Positions 1-11,311 of a stretch of DNA of 64,000 bases are shown here, piece after piece. Under the pieces are notes generated by a model. That model did no database searches and was not told the DNA's origin. It worked only from the letters and a program-made list of their open reading frames with translations. This DNA is from Phaeosaccion multiseriatum (Eukaryota; Ochrophyta, other classes). The stretch lies in contig OZ218959.1 of the NCBI GenBank assembly GCA_965112735.1, positions 3,348,001-3,412,000 of the forward strand. The letters run 5' to 3'. Both the position numbers and the translations under genes were made by a program. Numbering within the stretch: position 1 is the first letter of the stretch; each line of letters opens with the position of its first letter.

Positions 1-841
1 CTGCCGACCGAGGCCCACAGAAAGAGGCCGCAGCCCACCGTCATGCCGACCGTGGCCAGAGCGAGGGCGGAGGGCAGGCGGATGGATGGGTGCCACAAGT
101 GAGCAGCGCTCAGAGAGGCCTTGAGCAGGCCCATGTTGTCCAGTCGGAAGGCCCTCACGCAGGCGGAGAAGAGTCCCACGGAGAGCACGAGAAGCATGGC
201 AAGGACGGCGAAGACATAGACGGGCCACTCTTGGGATGTGATGCGCACAGCGGGCAAGGGAAGGGAGGCGGGCTCAACGTAGGCCAGGAGGGCCAGGATG
301 AACACAAAGTAGAAGGTGAGGTAGGCCAGCACCACCTCCGGGGAGGAGGACAGGTCGTGCGACGAGTCGTATCGGGAGGAGTTCGAGGAGTCGTTACTGC
401 CGCGGTTGTTGTTGTTGGTGGTGGAGGTGGTGGTGGTGGTGGTGGTGCTGTTTCCCTTGCCGACGAAGACAATCTTGCCTGCCTCCTCGTCGCTGAGGTA
501 GGGCAGGTGCTTGTTGACGGACGAGCGGATCAGGGCTGAGCCGTAGATGGCAAAGGCGAGAGAGTAGCCCAGCAGCCAGAAACGGGCCATGCTGGCCATG
601 AGCACCACACGGGCCGCGCACATGAGCACGGTGTTGTAGGCGGGCGACCACTGCACCGAGCCGCGGCTGAGTGAGTAGTGAACGCTGTCCAGCACAAGCA
701 GAGTCACGATGTTGAGTAGAGCGAGCTCGGGGTAGCGGGTACGGGCCACCGCGATCATCTGCGGGAAAGGGGGGGGGTGAGTGGGAGGCTTGGTGAGAGG
801 GATGGCGAGAGGCAAGAGAACGGCAACCAGCAGGAAGAGCA

Positions 842-905
<64 letters not shown>

Positions 906-3292
906 CATGCAGATAGCACCTGGTAGATGAAGAGCACCGCGAAGGCCGTGCCGTAGAGCTTGAGTCCAAGGGAGACCTTGGCCCCTACTCCTTCCCCTGC
1001 CGCCCCTGCCGCCCTTGCCGCCCCTGCCGCCCCGTAAACGGAGGCCAGCGCATCTCCGAAGCGGAAGGTGCGGATATCTCCAGCTGCGGTGTAGCAGTTC
1101 CCCAGCAGCTTGTAAAAGGCGTTGCTCCTCATGACTTCCTCCTTGCGCTTGTCCAGCAACACGGGCACGGCACTCCCGTCCACGTCTCCTCCCAGCACAT
1201 CAAGGTTCTGGCTCAGCGTCCGCTGGACGAGGTTGGGCCTCTTTTCCGCTGTCCCCCCCAAGCCTACCCCTCCTGCTCCTCCTGCAGTCTGTCCCCACTT
1301 GCGCTGCTGCTGCCGGAGCCTTTTCCTCATGGCCTTCTCCCGAGCCGCGACGTCCGAAACGATCATGCCCAAGCGGGAGGCGTTCTTGCTGAGCTCACGG
1401 TTAGTGATGAAGAGCAGCAGGATGATGGGGATCATGTTGAGCGTGAAGAAGATGCACGTGGTGCCCGAGAAGTTCAAGGGGAGACCCCCATCGTACACGG
1501 CCGGGTCAAGGAACACCACCGCCGCACAGAAGGCCACCACGAGCAACAGAGCGGCGCCGAACAGGCTCAGCGAGGCGGAGTTCATGAGCCATCCCCTGGC
1601 TTTCCAGTGGCGGTACCCCGTCAGGCCAAAGGCGCCCGCGGTGCCCACCAGTAGGATGAAGAAGCCGATGGCGGGCGGATTGACGGTGGCAATGCAAGTC
1701 ATGCCCCACGCCCACAGTACCAGCAGCGGCAGGAGGAGGGACATCCGTACGGCAAGGGCCGCAAAGTACAGATTCCTTCGAAAGTCGAGGTTCTGCTCGC
1801 TGTGCCCGTTGCAGGCAAACAGCTTGCCCACCACGGATTTGGTTCGCCCCCTGACCTCCTTGGCTTCTCCTTGTTCTTCTGCTTCTTCTCCTTCTTCTTC
1901 CTCGGCAGCAAAACCGCCGGCCAGGCGCAGCACTTGGCTCTCGACGCGATCGAAGCGCCACTTCATGAGGCGAAAGTAGCGCCGAGACAGCAAAGTGAAG
2001 AACACGAGCATGGCCACGTGCTCGGCAAAGCGAATCCAAAACGTCGCCAGGCTTAAGTCTCTCGAGTAGCCGACCGTGGACGCGTCATCGTCGAGCAGCG
2101 GCACCACGACCACAGCGTACATCTGATCCTCCTCTCCGCTGACCCCATTGGCGTACAGAGTCACGGGGTCTGACTCCAGTCCGCCGTAGTAGCCGCGTGT
2201 AACGGCAGCAAGCACCTTGCTGTAGCACTTGAAGTACTCGTCGGTGTCTGTGTAGTCGTCCAGATACATGCGGCTGGACGTGGACTTGAAGCCCTCGTTG
2301 GATATCCAAGCCGGCTCCCCGTGGTCTACCAGGTCAGTGTACCACTTGCACACCCACACTGTGGAGGCCATGTTCATGCTAAAGGACACGTACTCGCCGC
2401 CCCCCGTGGTCTGCCTCTCTGCCTGGTCAGTTCGCACCATGATGCCCCCTGCCATGGCATCGAACAGAGAGTACGTGTCGTCAATCAGCTGAGCGCGGCC
2501 TACGTAGACCTTGCCGTAGTCTTCAAAGGAGTCCTCTGTGAGGGAGGTGTCCACTCCTGCCACCGTGGTAATCACGTCTTCCCCGGCAAAGGTTTCTTCC
2601 ACGTTGACCTGAAAGGGTAGAATGTACAGGCTCAGCAAGACGCAGGCGTCTTCGCAGTCCGCATCCCCACAAGTGCACACCGTGGCCTCGTCGTCATTGA
2701 AATTCACCCAGGAGGTCTCGTTGCACCACAGCTGGCTAGGCATGAGCCAAGAGGTGCCAAAGGCATCACAACTCCGATCGAACTCCCCGTCATCACACTC
2801 CAGTGCCGTGTAAGAGGCCGCTGACTGATACGCACTGCAGAAGGGTACGCGCACTGTGGTACTGCCCAGTGTGTCGTCCCAAAACTCCAAACCGCTGTCA
2901 GAATCCATCAGCGAGACGGTGATGGCGTAGCCGGACGTGTGCACCCCGACGCTCAGGGATTCATTGTACACTGGATTGGCACTGTCGTCCACCACTCTCG
3001 TCCTCGCCGACACGGTACCCACGTCCAGCTGCAAATACGGATCGCTCCAACCAGTCCCCATGAGCGAGTCAGAGTCGGGAACATTGAGTGCCCTCCACAC
3101 CTTGGCACGCACTTGACCACCAGACGACGCGGCTTGCACTCCCTTGTCCTCGCAAGAGCTCGCACCCGACGCACACGAGAAGGACCCCGCCACGACCACC
3201 ACCTCGCTGGCCACGACGAGTATCGCCAGAAGGAGGCCCCTGCCATGACCTCCGTCGCGAAGAGGGCCCATCGTACCACACCGCGAGGCCAT
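1..3292 (-). CDS. C2-domain multi-pass membrane protein, 3' end outside window
   Basis: Two exons are visible: 3292-920 and 758 to the left edge, joined in phase 0 (CAG/GTGCTA donor, CCCGCAG acceptor); the end is missing. Residues ~18-37 are a signal peptide or first membrane segment. A C2 domain follows at ~60-155 (calcium-loop-like GWSDPYLQLDV and VSLMDSDSGLEFWDD), then a Cys-rich extracytoplasmic region to ~400, then several hydrophobic segments (e.g. AEHVAMLVFFTLL, GFFILLVGTAGAFGLTGY, GAALLLVVAFCAAVVFL) with an acidic, charged loop between the first and second. Exon 2 adds more membrane segments and a run of Thr/Asn. The topology suggests a receptor or channel-like protein of the plasma or endomembrane system, but I do not recognise the family. 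The intron carries a (CT)n tract next to its acceptor. Confidence 0.6.
847..904. repeat. (GA)n dinucleotide repeat in intron
   Basis: An uninterrupted GA run lies inside the intron of the C2 membrane-protein gene. On the coding (minus) strand it reads CT and sits between donor (919) and acceptor (759), where it could act as an extended pyrimidine tract. Confidence 0.95.
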
Positions 3293-3658
3293 TCACTTCC
3301 AAGCCATCCGCGATTGCCCTCTTCCCCTCATCACTTCTTCCTCCTGCTTGGTATGCAAAATCTTCTCCTCCCGTCCTCCTTGTTCAACGGCTCATAGTTT
3401 TCAGCTCTCCCACTACTTGCTCACGATGGACCAAGACGGGAAGGAGGGAGAAGGAGGGGTGTGGGGGTGAAACAGAATGCGAAACGGCAAAATCATTGCC
3501 TTACTCCGGCCCCCCTCCTCTCTCTCGATATCCTCTCTCCCAGCCTTTTTTCTTCTTGTACAACACCCATATGCGGCTGCAAGACAGGATGCGATAGTGA
3601 AGGCACTGATCTGCTCACAGTTTCCCGTCCTCGTCTCCCGTAGCGGCAAAGCTTGGCC
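3293..3658. promoter_or_regulatory. Divergent intergenic region, C2 protein / peroxiredoxin
   Basis: This 366-bp stretch separates two divergently transcribed start codons (3292 minus, 3659 plus) and must hold both promoters and 5' UTRs. It is pyrimidine-rich on the plus strand. I see no convincing gene, TATA box or known operator in it. Confidence 0.5.
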
Positions 3659-4683
3659 ATGGAGGAGCAGGGACGGTCCAGCAGCGTGCGACCGTTGCAG
3701 ATTGGCGACGAGGTGATCAACTTCACAGCCGACAGCCACCTGGGCATGGTGACGCTGCACGACCTCATCGACGGGAGCTGGGGGATAATTCTCACGTACC
3801 CGCGAAACAAGGATCCTGTGGCGTGCACGGAGCTGGCCATGCTTGCCAAGCTGCAGGTGAGCAAGCAGGGTGCTGGGAAAAGGGAGGTGGTGTCTGTTGT
3901 TCACCCTTGCGCCTGGCTCCCCCCCCGCTTCCGCTGCTGCTGCTGCCGCCGTCAATAGCCAGAGTTCGATGCTCGGAAGTGCAAGACTGTCGCTGTGGCG
4001 GTGGACTCTCGGAGCGGCCACCGGGCCTTTGTCAAGCAAGTGCAGGTGAAGTAAGGAGAAGTCAGTAACCTGCGTGAATTGCAATTCAGGAGGTGCATGT
4101 GTGCCCCCTCTGCTTCGCCCTCTCAATCTAAAGGAGCTCCAAGGCTGCCAAGTGAACTTTCCGCTTGTGGCGGATGCCGGCGCCGAGATTTTCGAAATGT
4201 ATGGCTTGGTGCGGCCAGACGCTGTGGAGCCCACCAAGGGCCTGCTGCCCCAGACGTGTGTCTATGTCGTGGACCTGGACAAGAGGGTAAGGCTCGTGAG
4301 TCAGTACCCCAGCTCTGTGGGCCAGAACTACTACGAGCTGCTCCGTGCTATTGATGCCATCCAGGTGGCCAGCTTCCACCCATGCAGCATCCCTGCCAAC
4401 TGGAAGGAGGGAGACGACGTGTTCATCAGCACCAGCGTCGCCTCCAACAGCGCAGCGCAAATGTTCCCCAAGGTAAGGAGTCGTGACGTGTTGTGTTGTG
4501 TTGTGTTGAGCTTGGCCAGGCTGGCCTTGCCTCAGTGGGTGCGCTTCACTGAGTGCGCTTTCTCTTCCCAGTGACAGGGTGCTGATGGCACTTCTCTCTT
4601 CTCTGTGTTTATTGCTTGTTCTACAGGGCTTTGTTGAGATCAAGCCGTGGTTCCGGCTAACGCCCCAGCCCAACTTGGAGTAG
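3659..4683 (+). CDS. 1-Cys peroxiredoxin (PRDX6 type), active-site residues replaced
   Basis: Exons 3659-3856, 3959-4045, 4134-4472 and 4627-4683 give 226 residues, the usual PRDX6 length. The fold is clear: the N-terminal thioredoxin-like half, the 'WKEGDDVFI' and 'FRLTPQP' C-terminal motifs and the dimer half all match. In the gap-free match to human PRDX6, however, the peroxidatic cysteine position is Ala (DPVACTEL where the family has TPVCTTEL), with a Cys one residue later. The catalytic Thr is Asp, the catalytic His is Tyr (TYPR for SHPR), and the conserved Arg of YPATTGRN is Gln (YPSSVGQN). I infer a paralogue that has lost, or greatly changed, peroxidase activity. There is no targeting sequence, so it is probably cytosolic. 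It diverges from the C2 protein gene. Confidence 0.9.
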
Positions 4684-5310
4684 CGGAAGGAAAGGCCCCC
4701 CAGCGCAACGACAGTAGCGCTCGTGAGGCATGAGCCCCCCCCCTGCGCACAGCGGCTCCCAAAAAAAGCCTTCCCCAACCCCAAAAGCTCACCCCCCCGC
4801 GTCCGCAAGAGTGTCCGGTATTTAGCCGCAGGCAGGCCTCTGCTGCATGGCCAGGGCTATGGTACCAGCTGCGCTGCGGCGAGCGGGCGGCAGCTGATGA
4901 ACCACACGAAGGTCAGCAGAGCCCTTCAGCCTGGGTGCTGTATAGGCTGCGACGAGCGACGCACAAGACACGGCACTGCTTCCGGAGCAAACGCCTTGCA
5001 ATTGAGATATGTTCTATGGCTGCTGCCATTCGGTACAATAGCAGCGTCAGTAGCCGCCTCCAAGGCGCGCTCTGCGCCTGCGCCTTCCGTGGAAGCAGCA
5101 GCAGCGCCTGCCCGCCCAGGGCTGGCTCCCTTCTACTCTACGGGTTTGGCTCTGCAGCCTTGATGAATCCCTGCAGTGCACATTGAATGGGAGGGGGGGG
5201 ACAAGAGGTGTGGCCAGAGAAAGCAATTTGAGGGGGTGTATTCTTCGGTTCCCCCCCCCAAGGCAAGCCTCGTCTCGGAGGAAGAGACTATGAAAGGGGG
5301 CAGTAAATCC
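4684..5310. other. Convergent intergenic region, no supported gene
   Basis: These 627 bp lie between the 3' ends of the peroxiredoxin (+) and hydrolase (-) genes. Both strands contain open stretches of Arg/Ala/Ser-rich translation, but none starts with ATG and matches a family. It presumably holds the two 3' UTRs. It is the second-longest gap between genes in the window that lacks any recognisable coding trace. Confidence 0.5.
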
Positions 5311-6793
5311 TTAAACCATGCGTCCAGCAGGGGAAAGACTCTTTTCCCTTATATATGAGCAATCGAGTGTGTGTCTCCCCCTTTGGATGGTGAGTAATGG
5401 CAATGGCATGTCTTCCACCGCACCCCACCACACCGCACCGACCTGTATGCTCTTGACGTAGGCCTCCTTGTCGTCCAGGTGTGGGAAGTGCCCCCCTTCG
5501 AATGTCTGCACTGTCGTTCGTTCAGCGGGAAGGCTCTTGAGTAGTGCGCTCATATCGTCTTTGTTGAGCAGCGGGTCGTCCTTCCCCTTGGTCACCAGCA
5601 CCGGCACCCCAATGGCCCGCAGGCCGGGGTCAGAGGCGGAAGCGGCAGCCGCGCTCAAGGGGAGTGCATCCACGACCTCGTTGCTGTACTTGGAGGCTAT
5701 TGTTTGCACGGCAGACAGACAGAGAGACAGTGAGAGGAACAGTCAGACAGAAACACAGACGGGGCTACTCTTCACTACCACTCTCCGCCCCCTGCAGCAG
5801 GCCTGCGTGAAGACACGACGACGCACGCACGCACCTGCACTCTCCAAGCAGATTGGAAGCTTGGCATCCCTCTTGGTATACGTAGTTAGCGAATCCTCCA
5901 CGTATGTCTTGGGCAGCCCCGCGCCCACGCCTCCGCTGAGAATGGGACTGGCCAGGATGAGGGACAGAATAGGAGGTGCTGCTGCTGCCGGCGGCGCTAG
6001 TGCTCTTTGCAACGCGAGGGCTGCTCCTGTACCGTGGCCCATGAGGTGCAGCCCTCCCTTGATCTTCAGGTGTGCAATGACTGCATCGATCTGCGCCTGT
6101 AAGCACGCAGGGGACAAGAGCTCCTTGCGCAAGCTCGCGTTATCGCTCTGGGGTTGTGGCAGCGGCGAAGAGGTGCCCACGCCAATGGGATCGAACGTGA
6201 TAACCCGATTGTCCTTTTGCACCACGGCCTCGACCGTAGACAGGTACTCGTGGAAGAGCCCTGCGGGGAGGGAGGAGCCAGGTGAGACTTTTGAGATGTC
6301 CATCCCGACGCTTCAGCGAGAGAGACACGTTACTTGCCTTGGGTTGGGATGAGCAGCAGGGGATGCAGCTTGTTCTTCGCCTCCTTCCTCTCCCCGCCCA
6401 CCTCCCGCAGGTACAGATCGCCCTTGAAAGACCCAAACTGGAAAGGAATCGCCCCTTCGTTAAAATCCACCTCGTACGCCCACATTGGGAACGTCTCGCC
6501 TGTATCGGCGGCAATTGTAGACGCATATGAGGGTCAGTTCGCACCCTTCCTGCTCGAAATAGTGTGTACTACATCTTACCGCAAAAGGCCTCCGCAGGCT
6601 TCACCGCTGTCCCCACCAGCACGCCCGCTACTCCCACCAAAAATCCTGCCCTATCCACACCTACACTGCCTAAGAGGGAAGGGGACCGGCCCTTCCCCTT
6701 CCAACCACTGCTGCCGCATCTCACGACAGTGCTGGTGAAACTCTGGACATGCCCCAGCAGTTGCAGTACCAGCAGAAGAGCCAGGGCACGCAT
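5311..6793 (-). CDS. Plastid-targeted alpha/beta hydrolase lacking the nucleophile Ser
   Basis: Exons 6793-6580, 6499-6334, 6310-5835 and 5696-5311. The last exon is modelled without a further intron; a GT site at 5442 makes the C-terminus uncertain. The N-terminus MRALALLLVLQLLGHVQSF is a signal peptide with Phe at the expected cleavage site, followed by a Ser/Gly/Lys-rich stretch and then a hydrophobic segment ending KPAEAF. That is consistent with plastid and perhaps thylakoid-lumen delivery. The hydrolase core has the DPIGVGTSS oxyanion region, LHLMGHGTGAA at the nucleophile elbow, KGKDDPLL for the acid and EGGHFPHL for the His. The elbow normally reads GHSxG; here Ser is Gly (GGT instead of AGT). 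The fold call is firm; catalytic activity is doubtful. Substrate unknown. Confidence 0.8.
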
Positions 6794-6930
6794 GAAGAGA
6801 AGAGAAGTAGACGAAGGGAGGAGAGAGGAGTATGTCAGTGAAATAGTGTGAGTTTCAGCTCCATGCCTGTTACAAATTGGCATACATCTTCTCGTACAAC
6901 CCCCTCCCGGAAAGGCCATCTCCTCCTCAG
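6794..6930. promoter_or_regulatory. Short divergent promoter, hydrolase / PHD protein
   Basis: Only 137 bp separate the start codons of the minus-strand hydrolase (6793) and the plus-strand PHD gene (6931), so transcription of both must be driven from shared or overlapping elements. No specific motif is identified. Confidence 0.45.
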
Positions 6931-9002
6931 ATGGTGCCTGTGAGGGGGGCGAAGGCCAAAGCCGTTCAAAGCATGCAGAAGCAGCAGAGTGGCATGGGGT
7001 CCCATGGAAAAAATCAAGCAGTTGTAGAAAGGGGGGAGGGGAGGAGCAAGAGGGAGGCAAGAGTGAGGGCGGAGGAGAGCATGCAGAGCATGAACGGAAG
7101 GCCGTCCTCTCCACAGGCGGGGGGCTTGGGGCGTCTTTCCATCGACAGCGGCCGCGGCAAGAGGGGTTCTTTCTCGTCATCTCTCGGGTCGCCTTCCTCC
7201 TCAGAGGGCAGGGACAAGGCCTCGACGTTGGCGTCCTCGTCCTCTGCAAAGGTAAGGCAGATGAAGCAGGAACTGCAGCGGCAGCAGAAGAAACAGGAGG
7301 TCGAACGGGGGCTCGACCAGGCCGGAGCAGCGCCGTCCCTCTCCTCCAAGGCAAGTTGTCTTGTCGCCTCTCCCGCCTTCGCCTTTCTCCCTTCCGAGGC
7401 TTCCTTGACCCTCACCCCTCACGAACCGAACCACTCCTTTCCCCTTTCACCTGCTTCAGAAGCGCTCCATGTCCTCCATGTCGTCGGAGAGTGGCCCGAG
7501 CAAAAAGGCAAAGACTGAGCAGCAGCAGCAGCAGCAGGGGAAGCAGAAGGCCAAAGCCACCAAAGGCAAGGAGGGCCAGGCCGAGGAGAAGCTCCGGGCC
7601 AAGAAGAAGGCCAAGAAGAAGGCCAAGGCGGAGGCCAAGGCCCAGGCCAAGAAGGCGAGGCCTCCTCCGTATAGATTCGCTTTCAGCCCGGATGTCGACC
7701 CCCACCCGGGCGCGGGGCCTGAGCTCCTCTCTGTGGCGCTCTACCTGTGGAGCAACAAGACTGCCCTCAAGTTCGGGCAGTCGTGGAACCTACACCTCGG
7801 TAGCCTCGAGGTATAGGCTGTGCGCTGTGCTGTGGGGTTATGCTGCTGCCTTGCGTGCACGCATTAACACCACTTCGCCGTGCCCTTTCTCGCCCCCCCC
7901 CCCTCCCCTGCATCAGGCGGCGATGGTCAACGTGCAAGACCACGGCCCTCTTTTGGGTATGATTCACGGCCGGCTGCTGGCCAGTGAGGAGCAGCTCAAG
8001 CAAATGCAGAGTGGGGAGCAGAAGTTCAGGACAAAGCTCTGGTAGGTAGTTGCGTGTTTGCTCGCGGTGAGGCCCTTTTGATGTGCAGCTCACACACACG
8101 CACATGCACACACACGCACACACACCGAAAACAACAGGACGCAGAAACTGAGGCGGTGGACGGCGGGGCTCTACCTTAAACTAGACATGTTGATAGAGGA
8201 GAGAGATCGACGGGAGAGAGGCTCGGAGGAGGAGGAGGAGGAGGAGGAGGAGGAGGAGGAGGAGGAGGAGTCTGCTGACGAAGGGGAGGACGAGGAGGAG
8301 GAAGGGCCGGGTAGGGGGAGCAAAGAAGGCGAGAACAGCGATGCGGACAAGAACGAAGGGAAAAGAATCAAAGAGGGAAAGGGGGGGGGGAGGGGGAAAG
8401 AGGAGGAAGAGCAGATGAGCGGAGCAGAGGAGGCAAAAGAAGGGGAGGAGGGGCAATCAAACGAAACACAGGAGGGAAAAGGGGAGGAAGGGCAACCGAG
8501 TGGGACAAAGGAGCGGAAAGGGAATAAAGAGGAGGAGACGAGCGACAGTGATCTGAGCAGCGAGGAGGAGAAGGAAGTGATTGGCTGTGCCATCTGCGAG
8601 ACGGATGACCACCACGACAAGGTAAGGATACCCAAGCAAGAGCGGAAGGAACCCTTGCCCTATCCCCACCAACCCCCTCTCCCCCCGCCTCAGATCCTGA
8701 TTTGCGACGGCTGCGAGAAGGAGTTTCACCTTTATTGCGTGGACCCCCCTCTGCGAAAGGTGCCAAAGGGGAATTGGTACTGCGTCGCGTGCGTGGCGGC
8801 CGGACGGGTGGTGGGCTGTATAGCATGCTTCCAGGACTCGCAGAACGACAAGATGCTGCTGTGCGACGGGCCCAACTGCAACAACGAGCTGCACACCTTC
8901 TGCGCGAGGCCCCCGCTCAGATCCATTCCTACTGGATGGTGAGTGCGAGCGACACAAACGGCCCTCTGTCCAGTGGCCAACCAACCAAGCTCACATGTGT
9001 GT

Positions 9003-9042
<40 letters not shown>

Positions 9043-11002
9043 TGATATAGGTGGTACTGCGAGAGCTGTGCTGCCAGGTCCAATCTCAAGGCGTGCATGG
9101 TGTGCAAGAAGGACGAGAAGTACGAGTCGATGCTGCTGTGTGACAGCTGCGAGAATGAGTGCCATCTCTGGTGCTGCGACCCCCCTCTCTCCGCAGTGCC
9201 CAAAGGTGCCTGGTTCTGCGTACACTGTATCGAGGTGGGTGGGTGGATGGGTTGGTGGGTCGGTAGGTGGGTGGTTGGGTGAGTGGGTGGGGTCGGTGGG
9301 TGCCTTCAAGTGCTTGCGGCTCCCTTTTGAGTGTGATACACGGGAGGCTGAAGCTTTTGTACCATGTACTTGCCTATTCCTCTCCTTGGCAAAGATGAAA
9401 GCTATCGCAGAAGCGGACAAGATTAAGGCGAGGGAAGTGGCAGCGCGACGGAGAAGGAGAACGCGCAAGCGTAAGATAAAGGAGCAGCAGCGAGCGGAAA
9501 GAGAAGCCGAGGAGGAAAAGGAGAAGAAGGAAAAGGAGGAAGAGGAGTCTCAAGGGTTTGAGGAGGAAGATGAGGACGGGGAGGACGAGCACAGCGTGAT
9601 GAGGAAGGCCATCAAAGAGCAAGTGGGGCAAATCGAGGACGAAGACGATCTGGACAAAGAGATTGAGAAGGTACAGAACGTTCTGCACGTCTCTCGAGTT
9701 GTTGATTCTGTGGATTCTGCCTGCCAACGCTTGCCCCATCGCGAGAGGGGCGGAGGACGCTCACTTGCTTAGTCGCTAGAGGGGAGGATAGGAGGAGCTC
9801 TCTCGCTCCCTCGTCCTCTCTCGTTCTCCCTCCCTCTCCCTCTCTCTCTCCCCTCTCTCTCTCTCGCTTCTTGCCGCTCACCCCCCACCTCTGTTCTTTG
9901 ACCTAGACATCCCCCTTCCCGCCCCCCGTCTCGCCTGCGCCAGATGCGGTACTACACAGGTATACTCACGGGGGGGGCTGACGGCACCAGCACCACTATT
10001 GCTCCTCTCCTTAGAGAGACGACCACGTACAGCGACCTCACGCCCCTGGACCGCTCTCGTATGCTACTCGCCCTGTGCGAGGCTTCGATTGATGGCGACT
10101 CATACATCAAGCGCTCCATGGACACTATGGAGAGTGACGACCAGCGGGTGGAGCCGCTGGGCAAGGACAGTAGCAACAAGAGGTACTTCTACTTTCCGCA
10201 GTTCTTTCCAGACAAGCGCATCTATCGGCAGTGGTCCACAAGGGGGAAGGGAGGGCCTCCTCCTCCTCCTGCTTCCTCCACGAGCGCTCCTCGGCCCAAC
10301 GGACAGGGCGGGGCGGCGAATGGAACTTTAGCATCAGGGAAGGAGGGTCCTGTGCTGGCTGCTTCGGCAGTGAGCAGGGGGGGGGATGTATGGGAGCTGG
10401 TGGCGGACTCGATTGAGGTGAGGAAGAGGCAAGAAGGCTTGAGGTATCACACTTTGGTACTGACGCTACAAGCAGATGGCGGGTTTGCAGCTGTGTGGCG
10501 GGGACTTTGGAGAGAGGAATGACAGCGAGAGGACGATAGGGCCACGGGGGAGAGAGACACGGAGGGGCGCGTGCAGTCGGTGGAGGGTGGGGAAACAGGA
10601 GTCTAGGGGAGCAGGTTCAACCTGGGTAGAGAGAGGGATACGGAGACGGAGTGGGAGGAGCGGGTGATAGCCAGGTTGACAACACAGAGTATAGTGATAT
10701 CACAGGAGAAGGCCTTCTAATCTCCCCCGCCCTGCCCCGTCGTCCCCCCCCCCCACACACACACGCACACGCTACCCCAGTCAATGTCCAAGCTCGTCGA
10801 CGCACTGGAGAAGAGCCCCCGAGCCGCGGACATGGAGCTTGGAGAGCAGATTCAGCACATCATGCTGGCTGTCAAAGAGTACGAACAAAAGCACAAGAAG
10901 GCCCTTGAGAGGCAAGCGCTCTTTGCGGCCATGCCAAGAAGACGGTCCTCGCGCTCCACCCGGCCAGAGGGGGAGGAAGGACCGGATGCTTATTCATTTT
11001 GA
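6931..11002 (+). CDS. DDT/WHIM chromatin protein with three PHD fingers
   Basis: Nine exons: 6931-7350, 7460-7810, 7917-8041, 8138-8621, 8694-8938, 9051-9234, 9395-9670, 9944-10417, 10781-11002; 926 residues. The first intron is GC-AG (AAG/GCAAGT). In order: a basic Ser/Lys-rich N-terminus; a DDT-like helical domain at ~215-290 (ELLSVALYLWSNKTALKFG); a long poly-Glu/Lys linker; PHD1 ~449-494 (CAIC, LICDGC, EFHLYC, WYCVAC); PHD2 ~500-552; PHD3 ~558-602 (CMVC, LLCDSC, ECHLWC, WFCVHC), each with the C4HC3 ligands; a coiled coil; and a WHIM-type motif at ~720-775 (RVEPLGKDSSNKRYFYFPQF). This architecture is that of ISWI-associated histone-tail readers such as RSF1, CECR2 or BAZ proteins, so I infer a nuclear chromatin-remodelling subunit. 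It is followed by a cyclophilin gene on the same strand. Confidence 0.85.
8995..9039. repeat. (GT)n repeat in PHD gene intron 5
   Basis: A GT dinucleotide run with one TA interruption fills most of the intron between exons 5 and 6 of the PHD gene, ending just before the GATATAG acceptor. Confidence 0.9.
9235..9300 (+). repeat. Donor-anchored (GGTG)n repeat, PHD gene intron 6
   Basis: The intron starts GTGGGTGGGTGG directly at the exon boundary and continues as imperfect 4-bp GGTG/GGTT/GGTC units for about 65 bp. The repeat register coincides with the splice-donor GT. Confidence 0.85.
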
Positions 11003-11311
11003 GGACTGTCTGGAGCTGGCGGGCGAGGCTTTTGGTGGGGCGAGGGGCTAGATATTTGGCTCCGTACATATGCTCTCAGATGAACACCTCGCATAAAATG
11101 CAAACCAAGGTGTAAGGCACATCCACACACACACACCCGTCCTGCTCGCCCTTCTGGTAGACGAATCGGTAGACCGCCAAAAAAAAAGCCATCATCCCCT
11201 GTTGGTGGCCCAGACTCACAGTTGGGTCAATTGCTTCCTTGTTGCCCACATTTTTCCTGGACGCTCCTTGACGCTCCACAGACGGCCTTTTCCCTATCCC
11301 ACACAGCAATT
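11003..11311. other. Tandem intergenic region, PHD protein / cyclophilin
   Basis: These 309 bp separate the stop of the PHD gene from the cyclophilin start on the same strand. They should hold the PHD 3' UTR and the cyclophilin promoter. No other feature is evident. Confidence 0.5.

Noticed and set aside
90-969. Long plus- and minus-strand frames rich in Gly or Ser over the C2 gene
   Set aside because: They are shadows of the second exon and intron of the C2 membrane-protein gene; composition follows the real frame and the GA repeat.
4723-5163. 146-residue plus-strand frame after the peroxiredoxin gene
   Set aside because: No ATG at the start, low-complexity composition and no recognised family.
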